Shown here: positions 6,337 to 12,502 of the stretch, piece by piece
How positions within the stretch are numbered: the first letter of the stretch is position 1
Layout: each line of letters begins with the position of its first letter
NCBI GenBank assembly: GCA_944391355.1
Contig: CALXTG010000135.1
Coordinates: 1-12,502, forward strand
Origin: an uncultured Alphaproteobacteria bacterium
GTDB taxonomy: Bacteria; Pseudomonadota; Alphaproteobacteria; RF32; CAG-239
Length of the DNA: 12,502 nucleotides
Direction of reading: 5' to 3'
The notes under the pieces: generated by a model
What the model saw: only the letters and a program-made list of their open reading frames with translations
Database searches by the model: none
Told to the model about the DNA's origin: nothing
Translations under genes and position numbers: made by a program

Positions 6337-7334
6337 CCGAATTTGCTTATCCGATTGCCTTTGTATTGTTAATCGTGCCTTATCTTATCCGCCGGCTGCT
6401 TCCGGCGGTTAAAGGGCTGCACGGCGACGCCCTGCGGGTTCCGTTTTTAAATGATATCAAAAAAATCAGCATCCAATCCGGCGAAATCTGGCAGGTAGGC
6501 GGCAAAGACAAAGGCATTTCCGTCCCGCTGCTTCTGCTTTATCTGGTCTGGATCCTTCTGGTGACGGCTCTGGCGCGGCCGCAATGGGTCGGAGAACCGG
6601 TCAGGGTTAAAAATTTCAGCCGCGATATTCTGCTGGTGACCGATATTTCCCAATCCATGCTGGAAGATGATTTCAGCTATCGGGGCAGACGTTTAAACCG
6701 TCTCAACGCCGTTAAAGCGGTGGTTTCGGATTTTATCGAAAAACGCCCCGATGACCGTATCGGTTTGATTTTATTCGGCAGCCGCGCTTATCTGCAGGCG
6801 CCGATTACCTATGACAAAAAATCGGTCACCGACATTCTGCGCCAGACTGATGCCGGCATGGCCGGAAATTCCACCGCAATCGGCGACGCTTTGGGACTGG
6901 CGCTGAAAACGCTCCGGGAAACCGGCAAGCCCGACGAAAAGATTATCATTCTGCTGACCGACGGCGAAAATAACGACGGGTCGCTTTCGCTGGCACAGGC
7001 AATCGACCTGGCCAAAAAAGAAAATATCAAAGTTTATACCATCGGGGTCGGCGCCGGGGATAATTTCATGGCAGCGCTCATAGGGTTAAATCCAGCCGGG
7101 AGCGGCCTTGACGAAAAAGGGCTGCGGGAACTGGCCGCCGAAACCAAAGGCCGTTATTTCCGCGCAACGGATCTGAACTCTCTGGCTCAGGTTTACGAAG
7201 CGATTAACAAGCTTGAACCGGCGGAAAACGACAGCCGCTTTGTCAGAGAAAGCCGGGAATACTACTATATTCCGCTGCTGGCGGCGGTTCTGCTGGCAGC
7301 CGGGCTGGTGGTTTTGACGCGAAGGAGAAAATAA
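6333..7334 (+). CDS. batA: BatA-like VWA domain membrane protein
   Basis: Membrane-anchored von Willebrand factor A protein of the Bat/MoxR system, 333 residues. Hydrophobic spans lie at about 5-22, 62-80 and 311-327 (YYIPLLAAVLLAAGLVVL), with the VWA domain between the last two. The metal-binding MIDAS is complete: DISQS at D104-S108, T181 in GNSTAIGDAL, and D210 in LLTDGENNDG. The domain can therefore bind a divalent ion and a partner, unlike that of the next gene. The start at 6333 overlaps the upstream stop by four bases (ATGA) and has GGAG at 6322-6325; an in-frame ATG at 6171 lies inside the DUF4381 gene and is rejected. Family members matter for stress and oxygen tolerance in Bacteroides, Leptospira and Francisella; the exact role here is inference. 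Confidence 0.93.
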   Translation: MTEFAYPIAFVLLIVPYLIRRLLPAVKGLHGDALRVPFLNDIKKISIQSGEIWQVGGKDKGISVPLLLLYLVWILLVTALARPQWVGEPVRVKNFSRDILLVTDISQSMLEDDFSYRGRRLNRLNAVKAVVSDFIEKRPDDRIGLILFGSRAYLQAPITYDKKSVTDILRQTDAGMAGNSTAIGDALGLALKTLRETGKPDEKIIILLTDGENNDGSLSLAQAIDLAKKENIKVYTIGVGAGDNFMAALIGLNPAGSGLDEKGLRELAAETKGRYFRATDLNSLAQVYEAINKLEPAENDSRFVRESREYYYIPLLAAVLLAAGLVVLTRRRK

Positions 7335-9049
7335 TGCAGCAATTTATCGCCGATTTTCATTTTCTGCGTCCCGAATGGCTGTGGCTCCTGTTGCTGCCGC
7401 TGCTGCTCTATCGCTTGTATTTCAAAGGCCTGCAAAACGTATCTTCCTGGGAGGGGGTTTGCGACCCTAACCTGCTTGATTATCTGCTGATCCGCGGTTC
7501 TTCGACACTGCGGCGCAGTTTGGCAATTATTGCGCTGAGCGGTTTTATCGCGGCGGTTATTGCCGCGGCCGGCCCGAGCTGGAAGAAAAAAGAAATGCCT
7601 GACCTGCTGCCGGAGAATCCGCTGATGATTTTACTGAACATGTCTTCGGACATGGAAGAAAAAGACCCGGCTCCCAACCGCCTGGAAAGGGCTAAATACA
7701 AGATTATCGACCTGCTGAAACAAAGTTCGGGAATGCAGGCGGGGCTGATTGTTTACAGCAGCGAGCCGTTTATGATTACGCCGGTTACCGAAGACGCGCA
7801 GATTCTGGCCAATCTGATGCCGGCCGTTAACCGGGATATCATGCCGGCCAACGGCGACCGTTTGGACCGGGCGATTGATCTGGCCGCTGAAAGCCTGCGC
7901 AACGCCGGATTTTCCCGCGGCAGCATTATTGTTTTGGCCGCGGAAGCCGGACAGAACTTTGACGAGGCGCTGAAAGCGGCGGCGCGCGCCCGCAGTGAAA
8001 ATTTCCGGGTTGACGTCTTGGCCGTTACCTCGCAGCCTTCGGAAAAACTGGAAATGATTGCCGCGCGAGGCGGCGGCGTCTATGCCCCGTTCAGCGCCGG
8101 GGACGCCGATGTCAACAAAATTGCGGCGGCAGCGGAAACCCGCGGCGGCGACCTCAAACAGGGCGCTAACAAACAGTCGGTCTGGGAAGATTACGGCTAT
8201 TATCTGACGATTATTCCCCTGCTCTGCTGCCTGTATTTTTTCCGCCGCGGAATTTTGACAGTCATACTGCTGCTCGGCATCAGCGCCAATGCCGAAGCCG
8301 GATTTTTCCTTAACGACAATCAGGAAGGCCTGCGGGCGTTTAATCAGGGCGATTTTGCCGCAGCGGCCGGAAAGTTTTCCGATCCGCAATGGAAGGCCTC
8401 CAGCTTTTACCGCCAGGGCGATTATCAGAAAGCGCTGCAAAACTTTTCACAGGGACAAGACGTTACGGCGCTTTATAATCAGGGAAACGCGCTGGCCAAA
8501 AGCGGAAAAATCGCCGAGGCGATCGCCAAATACGAAGAAGTGCTGAAAACAGACCCCAATCATGAGGATGCGGCCTTTAATCTGGAATATCTGAAACAGC
8601 AGCAACAGGAACAACAGCAAAATCAGCAGCAAGACGAAAACCAGGAACAAGACCGACAGGATCAGGAACAGAATCAACAACCGCAAAATTCCGACGGCAG
8701 CCGGGAGCAAAACCGACCGCAAGACAACAGCGGCGACGATCGTCAGACTGATGAGCAGAATCAGCCGCAGAACGCCGACGATGCCGACGGACAAAACAAG
8801 AAAGAATCGTCTCCGCAGCAGCAAAACGACCGCCGGCAAGACCTTCAAGAGATGAACGAGCAGCCCGACGCAAAACCCGAAGATGAGAAAAAAGGCGGCA
8901 ACGCATTGCAAAAGAGCGAGGAAGATAATAAATATGATGAAGAAGTTCAGGCTCGCGAGCAGCAATACCGCGAAATTCCCGAAGATCCGGGCGGCCTGCT
9001 CCGCGCTTTTATCCGCAAAGAATATATGAAAAACCGCTATAAGGAGTAA
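7334..9049 (+). CDS. batB: BatB/BatC-type protein: VWA domain, TPR and Gln-rich tail
   Basis: A 571-residue membrane protein combining the BatB VWA and BatC TPR parts. Spans lie at about 14-30, 62-80 and 288-318. The VWA region is 95-275, but its MIDAS is degenerate: the DxSxS position reads NMSSD (102-106), the TDG position reads AEA (203-205 in VLAAEAGQNF), and the threonine loop reads NGDRLDRA. After the third span come TPR-like repeats (about 336-416, with QGDFAAAAGKF, QGDYQKALQNF, YNQGNALAKSGKIAEAIAKYEEVLKTDPNHEDAAFNLEYL). A Gln/Asn/Asp-rich tail follows (about 421-515), then the family's closing motif REIPEDPGGLLRAF. The ATG shares one base with the upstream stop (TAATG) and follows AAGGAGAAA. 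The cytoplasmic or periplasmic side of the TPR region is not decidable from sequence alone. Confidence 0.92.
   Translation: MQQFIADFHFLRPEWLWLLLLPLLLYRLYFKGLQNVSSWEGVCDPNLLDYLLIRGSSTLRRSLAIIALSGFIAAVIAAAGPSWKKKEMPDLLPENPLMILLNMSSDMEEKDPAPNRLERAKYKIIDLLKQSSGMQAGLIVYSSEPFMITPVTEDAQILANLMPAVNRDIMPANGDRLDRAIDLAAESLRNAGFSRGSIIVLAAEAGQNFDEALKAAARARSENFRVDVLAVTSQPSEKLEMIAARGGGVYAPFSAGDADVNKIAAAAETRGGDLKQGANKQSVWEDYGYYLTIIPLLCCLYFFRRGILTVILLLGISANAEAGFFLNDNQEGLRAFNQGDFAAAAGKFSDPQWKASSFYRQGDYQKALQNFSQGQDVTALYNQGNALAKSGKIAEAIAKYEEVLKTDPNHEDAAFNLEYLKQQQQEQQQNQQQDENQEQDRQDQEQNQQPQNSDGSREQNRPQDNSGDDRQTDEQNQPQNADDADGQNKKESSPQQQNDRRQDLQEMNEQPDAKPEDEKKGGNALQKSEEDNKYDEEVQAREQQYREIPEDPGGLLRAFIRKEYMKNRYKE
8594..8878 (+). 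repeat. Low-complexity CAG/CAA/GAC tract coding a Gln-rich tail
   Basis: Within the batB gene, codons 421-515 are dominated by CAG, CAA, AAC, GAT and GAA. This gives a disordered Gln/Asn/Asp/Glu-rich tail between the TPRs and the closing PEDPGGLLR motif. Such tails are common in BatB/BatC proteins but vary in length. The reverse strand of this tract yields a long, falsely hydrophobic ORF. Confidence 0.8.
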
Positions 9050-9051
9050 AG

Positions 9052-10824
9052 ATGAAAAAGTTATTACTCAGTTTAGTTTTAAGCCTGTTTTTTGCCGCTC
9101 AGGCACAGGCCGAGAGTTTGGTTGCCAGCGTCAACCGCACCACTTTGCCGGCCGGCGAAACTCTGGTGCTGAACGTTGACTATGACGGCAGCGATACAAA
9201 TACGACACCTGATTTCAGCGCCTTAAACCAGGATTTCAAAATTTATTCGCAGGGCCAGTCTTTTCTGACCAATATTATTAACGGCCAAATGACCCAGACC
9301 CGGCAATGGAATCTGGTTTTGATGCCTAAAAACAAAGGCCAGATTACCATTCCGTCCTTTACGCTCGGACAGCTCAGCAGCGACCCGATAACCATAAACG
9401 TCGTTAACGCGGCGGCGGCAGGTTCCGCTCAGCAAACCTCTGCGGCCGACAGCCGGCCGAAATTTGCCTTTAAGGCGGCGGCCGACAATCTGACCCCCTA
9501 TGTGCAGCAGCAGGTTAATCTGGTGCTGACCTTATACGATACCGGCGGTTTTCAGGGAGAAATGCCGGTTTTTGAAGGAGAAGAAGCCAAAGACTGGATT
9601 ATCAAGCTTCTGAAAGAACCGACCGTCAGCAGCAAAGTGGTTGACGGAAAAAGCCTGCGCGAGATTAAGTTTTATTATGCCCTGTTCCCGCAAAAAAGCG
9701 GCGAATTAATGATTCCGCAGGCGGCAATCAACGGCTATTATCTGAGCAAGCCCAACCGGCGCAGCTATGACCCGTTTGCCGACCTGTTCGGCGATGATTT
9801 TGCCGGAATCGGTTTTGGCCTCAGCGATATGTTTGCCAACCGTAACCCGGTTTATCTGACTACCGATCCGATCCCGGTCAGCGTTAAGCCGGCGGCGGCT
9901 GCCAACGGCCAATGGTGGATACCGGCCGAAGACGTAAAATTATTTGCCGAATGGAATCCGGCCGGACCGGTTTTCCGGGTCGGCGACGCCGTCAGCCGGA
10001 CGGTTTATCTGCGGGCGGCAGGGGTTATCGACAGCCAGCTTCCCGAGATTAAATTCGCGCCGGTCAGCGGCATGAAACAATATCCCGAAAAGCCGCTGAC
10101 GGAAGCCAAGGTTGAAAACGGTGAAATCATTGCCGTTAAAAAGATAACCAATGTTTACATTCCTTCGGAAGCCGGGAGCGTCACGCTTCCGGAAATCGCG
10201 GTCGAATGGTTTAATGTCAAAACCGGCCGCTATGAAAAAGCCGTTCTGCCGGCTCTAAACCTGAAAATTCTGCCGGCGGTGAGCAGCACCGGCAATGCTC
10301 CCGCCGCACAGCCGGCCGAAGCAGCGCCGGCACAGGACATGGCTCAACGCGGAGCGGATATTGCAAACGCCGCCGAGGAAACTCAGACAATTATTATTGA
10401 CGAAATTCCCGGCGTAAAACTGTACGGCGGCCTGGCAATTGCTTTTTTGCTGGGGATTTTGCTCAGCTATCTGGTTTTGAAACCGCGGCGCGGCAGCCGG
10501 GGCGAAGAAAAACCGCACGGGGATATTCTTAAATACATCAGCCGTTCATCCCGGGAAAAAGATTTCAGGGCATTGCGCGACGGCATTATCGAATGGGCCA
10601 GAGAGCGGTACGGCGATGACAAAATCAGCAACCTTAAACAGGTTGTCAAACAGACCAAGAGCAAAGAATTTGAAGCGGAAATTAATAAGCTGATGGAAGA
10701 ACTTTATTCCAACAACGGCCATGACTGGGACAGCGAAGCTTTTATCAAAGCCTTTGAAAAAGTCTACAGACGCAAACCGCGCGGAAAAAGCGACGAACAG
10801 CCGCTGCCGAAACTTTATAAATAG
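9052..10824 (+). CDS. batD: BatD family protein
   Basis: Last gene of the operon, 590 residues. It has a classical signal peptide (MKKLLLSLVLSLFFAAQAQA, cleavage expected after AQA at 20). A long beta-rich extracytoplasmic part of Ig-like repeats follows (about 21-420: LVASVNRTTLPAGETLVLNVDY, then further strands such as NLVLMPKNKGQITIPSFTL). Next come an Ala/Pro-rich linker, one membrane span at about 457-477 (LAIAFLLGILLSYLVL) and a charged helical cytoplasmic tail of about 110 residues. This layout is that of BatD (oxygen-tolerance) proteins. It starts two bases after the batB stop behind AAGGAG, so it is part of the same transcript. BatD presumably presents its domains in the periplasm with BatA and BatB; a partner contact is inference. 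Confidence 0.92.
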   Translation: MKKLLLSLVLSLFFAAQAQAESLVASVNRTTLPAGETLVLNVDYDGSDTNTTPDFSALNQDFKIYSQGQSFLTNIINGQMTQTRQWNLVLMPKNKGQITIPSFTLGQLSSDPITINVVNAAAAGSAQQTSAADSRPKFAFKAAADNLTPYVQQQVNLVLTLYDTGGFQGEMPVFEGEEAKDWIIKLLKEPTVSSKVVDGKSLREIKFYYALFPQKSGELMIPQAAINGYYLSKPNRRSYDPFADLFGDDFAGIGFGLSDMFANRNPVYLTTDPIPVSVKPAAAANGQWWIPAEDVKLFAEWNPAGPVFRVGDAVSRTVYLRAAGVIDSQLPEIKFAPVSGMKQYPEKPLTEAKVENGEIIAVKKITNVYIPSEAGSVTLPEIAVEWFNVKTGRYEKAVLPALNLKILPAVSSTGNAPAAQPAEAAPAQDMAQRGADIANAAEETQTIIIDEIPGVKLYGGLAIAFLLGILLSYLVLKPRRGSRGEEKPHGDILKYISRSSREKDFRALRDGIIEWARERYGDDKISNLKQVVKQTKSKEFEAEINKLMEELYSNNGHDWDSEAFIKAFEKVYRRKPRGKSDEQPLPKLYK

Positions 10825-10848
10825 CCGTTCAGTTTCCCATAGTTACGA

Positions 10849-10875
10849 GCCGTTTCTTGTCAAGCCGGAAACGGC
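10849..10875 (+). terminator. Weak hairpin after the bat operon
   Basis: GCCGTTTC (10849-10856) and GAAACGGC (10868-10875) form an 8-bp stem with an 11-base loop, 25 bases after the batD stop. No real U tract follows on the plus strand (three T at 10888-10890). The loop carries CAAGCCG, which is also complementary to the CGGCTTG of the next palindrome. It may act as a transcript end or processing structure. Confidence 0.35.
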
Positions 10876-10889
10876 CCGCAGCTATCCTT

Positions 10890-10918
10890 TAAAAAAATAA
10901 ACCCGGCTTGCAAGCCGG
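10890..10918 (-). terminator. Intrinsic terminator of the cold-shock gene
   Basis: CCGGCTTG and CAAGCCGG (10903-10918) make a perfect 16-base palindrome. Read leftward it is followed by GGTTTATTTTTTT, a good U tract, eight bases past the stop codon of the minus-strand cold-shock gene. The other side has no T run, so it works for the minus strand only. Confidence 0.85.
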
Positions 10919-10925
10919 TCATTCA

Positions 10926-11135
10926 TCATTTTATCACTTTAATATTTGTTGCACATCTGCGATGTTTATTATCTACGCCGAGATCAAAACTAACCGACTG
11001 GTTGGGCAGTAAGCGGCTGATATTGGCTTCTTCAACATTGGTGATATGCGCATACACATCTCCTTCTACGGCATCTGAAATAATAAAACCATATCCGGTG
11101 CCGGCATTGAAAGAACGGACAGTCCCGTATAACAT
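10926..11135 (-). CDS. Cold-shock domain protein (divergent CspA family)
   Basis: A 69-residue single cold-shock domain, the usual length, expected to bind single-stranded RNA or DNA and act as an RNA chaperone. The family pattern is visible from the start: MLYGTVRSFNAGTGYGFI, with RNP1 as TGYGFI and RNP2 as VYAHI, then SRLLPNQSVSFDL and a closing ATNIKVIK. It is divergent: the usual Trp after GTVK is Ser, the RNP1 Lys is Thr, the Asp-Gly-Gly loop is replaced by SDAVEGD, and the third RNP2 residue is Ala. GGAGT (11148-11144) lies 8 bases before the ATG. The gene stands alone between a clear promoter and terminator; its leader of about 68 bases is AT-rich. I cannot assign a numbered csp symbol. 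Confidence 0.9.
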   Translation of the reverse strand: MLYGTVRSFNAGTGYGFIISDAVEGDVYAHITNVEEANISRLLPNQSVSFDLGVDNKHRRCATNIKVIK

Positions 11136-11209
11136 TAAAAATTACTCCAATTAAAATTAGACCAAAAGATAAATCAATTTGTTTTATTTCAAATTAATTA
11201 TCCATTTAA

Positions 11210-11237
11210 AGTATAATGATTTTTTGTCAAAAGTCAA
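11210..11237 (-). promoter_or_regulatory. Promoter of the cold-shock gene
   Basis: On the minus strand TTGACT (11237-11232), 16 bases, TATACT (11215-11210) is close to consensus at both boxes. Transcription would begin near 11203 and give a leader of about 68 bases, very AT-rich and with no strong fold that I can see. Confidence 0.65.
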
Positions 11238-11238
11238 C

Positions 11239-11409
11239 AAAAATATATATCCATATAATGTTATGTCATGCAGATATTATATCCGCAGGCCGCTCGTTTA
11301 CTTGTTTTTGCCGGCTTTCCTCAGCTTTCGGCTTGAACGGAGAGTGGCAATATCGTGACAATATAATGTTTAAAACAATTTTAAAATTGATTGGCTTGCT
11401 CTTTTTATT
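11239..11409. other. AT-rich spacer, mostly without recognisable content
   Basis: Between the cold-shock promoter and the repeat cluster I find no RNA gene and no promoter-terminator pair. An upstream in-frame start (11216) for the small ORF below has no ribosome binding site. Only the beginning of the signal-peptide-like ORF at 11366 stands out. Confidence 0.4.
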
Positions 11410-11509
11410 GTCACCTTCGAAATCTTCCCCCACCGTCATCTTCGAAACCTCCACCTACACCGTCATCTTCGAAATCTCCACCACACACCGTCATCTTCGA
11501 AATCTTTGA
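11366..11509 (+). other. 47-codon ORF with signal-peptide-like start running into the repeats
   Basis: The ORF begins MFKTILKLIGLLFLLSPSKSS, which reads as a bacterial signal peptide. From about residue 20 on it is built only from the repeat units, giving TVIFETSTY then TVIFEIST and ending at a stop inside the fourth copy. GGAGAG lies about 21 bases before the ATG, too far for normal initiation. It may be the remaining 5' end of a secreted-protein gene overwritten by repeats, or chance. I do not claim a functional protein. Confidence 0.25.
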
Positions 11510-11530
11510 TTTCAGAGATCTCGAGAAATT
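11410..11530 (+). repeat. Cluster of degenerate GTCATCTTCGAAATCT repeats
   Basis: Four copies follow each other: TCACCTTCGAAATCTTC (11411-11427), GTCATCTTCGAAACCTCC (from 11435), GTCATCTTCGAAATCTCC (from 11462) and GTCATCTTCGAAATCTTT (from 11490). Spacing from copy two on is 27 and 28 bases, with Cys/Thr-coding CACC-rich joints. Only the fourth copy goes on into a matching arm (AGATCTCGAG, 11516-11525), making a hairpin with TTCGAAATCT (11496-11505). The first three look like half elements. The type resembles dispersed palindromic repeats; it is not a CRISPR array. Confidence 0.7.
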
Positions 11531-11568
11531 TATTATTATTTTGAGTTTGTGCCCGTTTCTTGCGCTGG

Positions 11569-11591
11569 ATCCCCGCGCGGTGCGCGAGGAT
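11569..11591 (-). repeat. GC-rich GTCAT-headed hairpin after the flagellin gene
   Basis: ATCCCCGCGC (11569-11578) and GCGCGAGGAT (11582-11591) pair over 10 bases around a 3-base loop. The one mismatch becomes a G-U pair on the minus strand, where the element reads GTCATCCTCGCGC and ends GCGGGGATCC. It starts seven bases after the flagellin stop. No U tract follows, so it is more likely a REP-like 3' stabilising or processing hairpin than a simple terminator. Confidence 0.65.
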
Positions 11592-11598
11592 GACTTTA

Positions 11599-12501
11599 TC
11601 AGAACAACCGCAAAATGCTCTGCGATGCCTGACTTGCCAGAGAAAGGGAATTAACCGCCAGCTGCTGCGCGGTTTGCAAAGCCAGCATATTGGCCGATTC
11701 CTGGTTCATGTCGGCAAGCGTTAATTTATCCGCCCCTTCTTCCAAAACGTTAATCAGGTTTTCGGTGAAATCCTGCCTCGTGGTAATAATTGAATAACTG
11801 TTGCCCAGTTCGCTGACCAATGAACGTAAGCAGGAAATTGCCTCGGACAGTTCCGCCAGAGAAACATCGACATCGCTTTTCGTTTTCCAATCCGCAGCGT
11901 GCAAATTGATGTTTTGCGAAGAAATATCCGTTCCCCGGACTTCGAATCGGCTGTCGCGGTTTTCATTAAAGATAATACACAAATTATCGCCGCGCAGCAG
12001 ATTGACGCCTTTATAAGAAGTATCATTGAGCAGTTGGTTATATTGCTCCAGAATCGCATTAAAATTCTCGCTTTTATCGGCACTGACAAACATATCGCCT
12101 CCGGCCGGAGAATCGCCGCCGGAAGAGGACGGCGTCTGGGTTACCTCAACGGTTCCGCCGGATTTGAAAGCGGTTAAAGCGGCGCTGCTGTTATAGTTGG
12201 GAATCCCGGTAATATCCGTCGAATCTGATGCCAAGGTCGTATGATAAGTATATTTAACACTTCCGCCGTAGGGATTATCGGGATTGAAGTTATCTGTTGT
12301 ATTGGTTGCGCTGAAGGTCAGATTTTTAAGATTCATAATTTTGACCGATCCGTCGTCCAAAACCTCGGTTATGATACCGACGGCAGTTTTGCCGGCGGCT
12401 TTTGCCGCGGCATAGTCATCGGCTGAGCCGAAACTTTTATCGTCATACATGACATCGCCGATTTGGGGAATGACTGTTTTGCCGGTACCGCCTGAAGAGT
12501 T
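11599..12501 (-). CDS. Flagellin, C-terminal 300 residues, with an extra module before the ND1b-like helix
   Basis: Structural protein of the flagellar filament; the reading frame is open to the window edge, so the N-terminus is missing. The C-terminal 90 residues are textbook flagellin CD1/CD0: AISCLRSLVSELGNSYSII, then TLADMNQESANMLALQTAQQL and the end SLASQASQSILRLF. Before them stands an ND1b-like helix and loop, NAILEQYNQLLNDTSYKGVNLL, followed by a short beta region (CIIFNENRDSRFEVRGTDI) and a direct link to the C-terminal helices. Upstream of the helix is an unrelated module of about 100 residues (IGDVMYDDKSFGSADDYAAAK, VGIITEVLDDGSVKIMNLKNLTF), bracketed by NSSGGTGKT and SSSGGDSPAGG linkers. 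An ATG at 12450 is internal to the module and is not the start. A GC-rich hairpin follows the stop. Confidence 0.9.
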   Translation of the reverse strand, partial: NSSGGTGKTVIPQIGDVMYDDKSFGSADDYAAAKAAGKTAVGIITEVLDDGSVKIMNLKNLTFSATNTTDNFNPDNPYGGSVKYTYHTTLASDSTDITGIPNYNSSAALTAFKSGGTVEVTQTPSSSGGDSPAGGDMFVSADKSENFNAILEQYNQLLNDTSYKGVNLLRGDNLCIIFNENRDSRFEVRGTDISSQNINLHAADWKTKSDVDVSLAELSEAISCLRSLVSELGNSYSIITTRQDFTENLINVLEEGADKLTLADMNQESANMLALQTAQQLAVNSLSLASQASQSILRLF

Positions 12502-12502
12502 A

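Noticed and set aside
8447..8965. Long hydrophobic minus-strand ORF, 172 aa, apparently a membrane protein
   Set aside because: It is the reverse reading of the Gln-rich tail of batB; CAG/CAA codons read backwards as Leu. The plus-strand frame has coupling, domains and the family end motif.
11216..11509. 97-aa plus-strand ORF starting at 11216
   Set aside because: The start lies in the cold-shock promoter region without a ribosome binding site and the first 50 residues look non-coding; only the later ATG at 11366 gives a protein-like start, itself doubtful.
11435..11520. CRISPR-like short array
   Set aside because: Only three or four degenerate units, joints of about 10 bases that are themselves alike, no unique spacers and no cas genes.

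Overview
The window looks like chromosomal DNA from an uncultured, flagellated alphaproteobacterium, possibly a gut-associated lineage. The evidence is indirect. It consists of a eukaryote-like (type 2) isoleucyl-tRNA synthetase, a flagellin with a YKGVNLL-type core, short GTCAT-headed hairpin repeats, and a mixed base composition with GC-rich genes and very AT-rich gaps. I cannot name the species.

Left part (1-4873): the 5' two thirds of ileS runs leftward off the window edge. Behind it, at about 1419-1618 on the minus strand, lies a gene-free stretch with a promoter, long-range self-complementarity and a strong intrinsic terminator. This is a good candidate for an unannotated structured RNA of about 195-200 nt. 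Two small unrecognised genes follow on the plus strand (1794-2057 and 2061-2372). The second overlaps the 3' end of the convergent anmK (peptidoglycan recycling). Divergent from anmK is tyrS, which shares a perfect bidirectional terminator with the next gene.

Middle part (4875-10824): a 254-residue protein of unknown family on the minus strand, then a four-gene plus-strand operon: a DUF4381 protein, BatA (VWA), BatB/BatC (VWA plus TPR plus Gln-rich tail) and BatD. These are the membrane components of the MoxR/Bat system. The genes are translationally coupled (4-base overlap, 1-base overlap, 2-base gap). A promoter with an inverted repeat between its -35 and -10 boxes sits just upstream. The MoxR ATPase and DUF58 genes that usually lead such operons are absent here, and the VWA domain of BatB has lost most of its metal-binding motif.

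Right part (10825-12502): a divergent cold-shock-domain gene with a clear promoter, leader and terminator; a short region of degenerate GTCATCTTCGAAATCT repeats partly read through by a small signal-peptide-like ORF; a GC-rich hairpin of the same general class; and the 3' 300 codons of a flagellin. The visible part of the flagellin carries an extra module bracketed by Ser/Gly linkers, placed before the ND1b-like helix instead of at the usual D2/D3 site.

The most interesting items are the candidate RNA next to ileS, the rearranged flagellin, and the degenerate MIDAS in BatB. No CRISPR array, tRNA, rRNA or transposase was seen.
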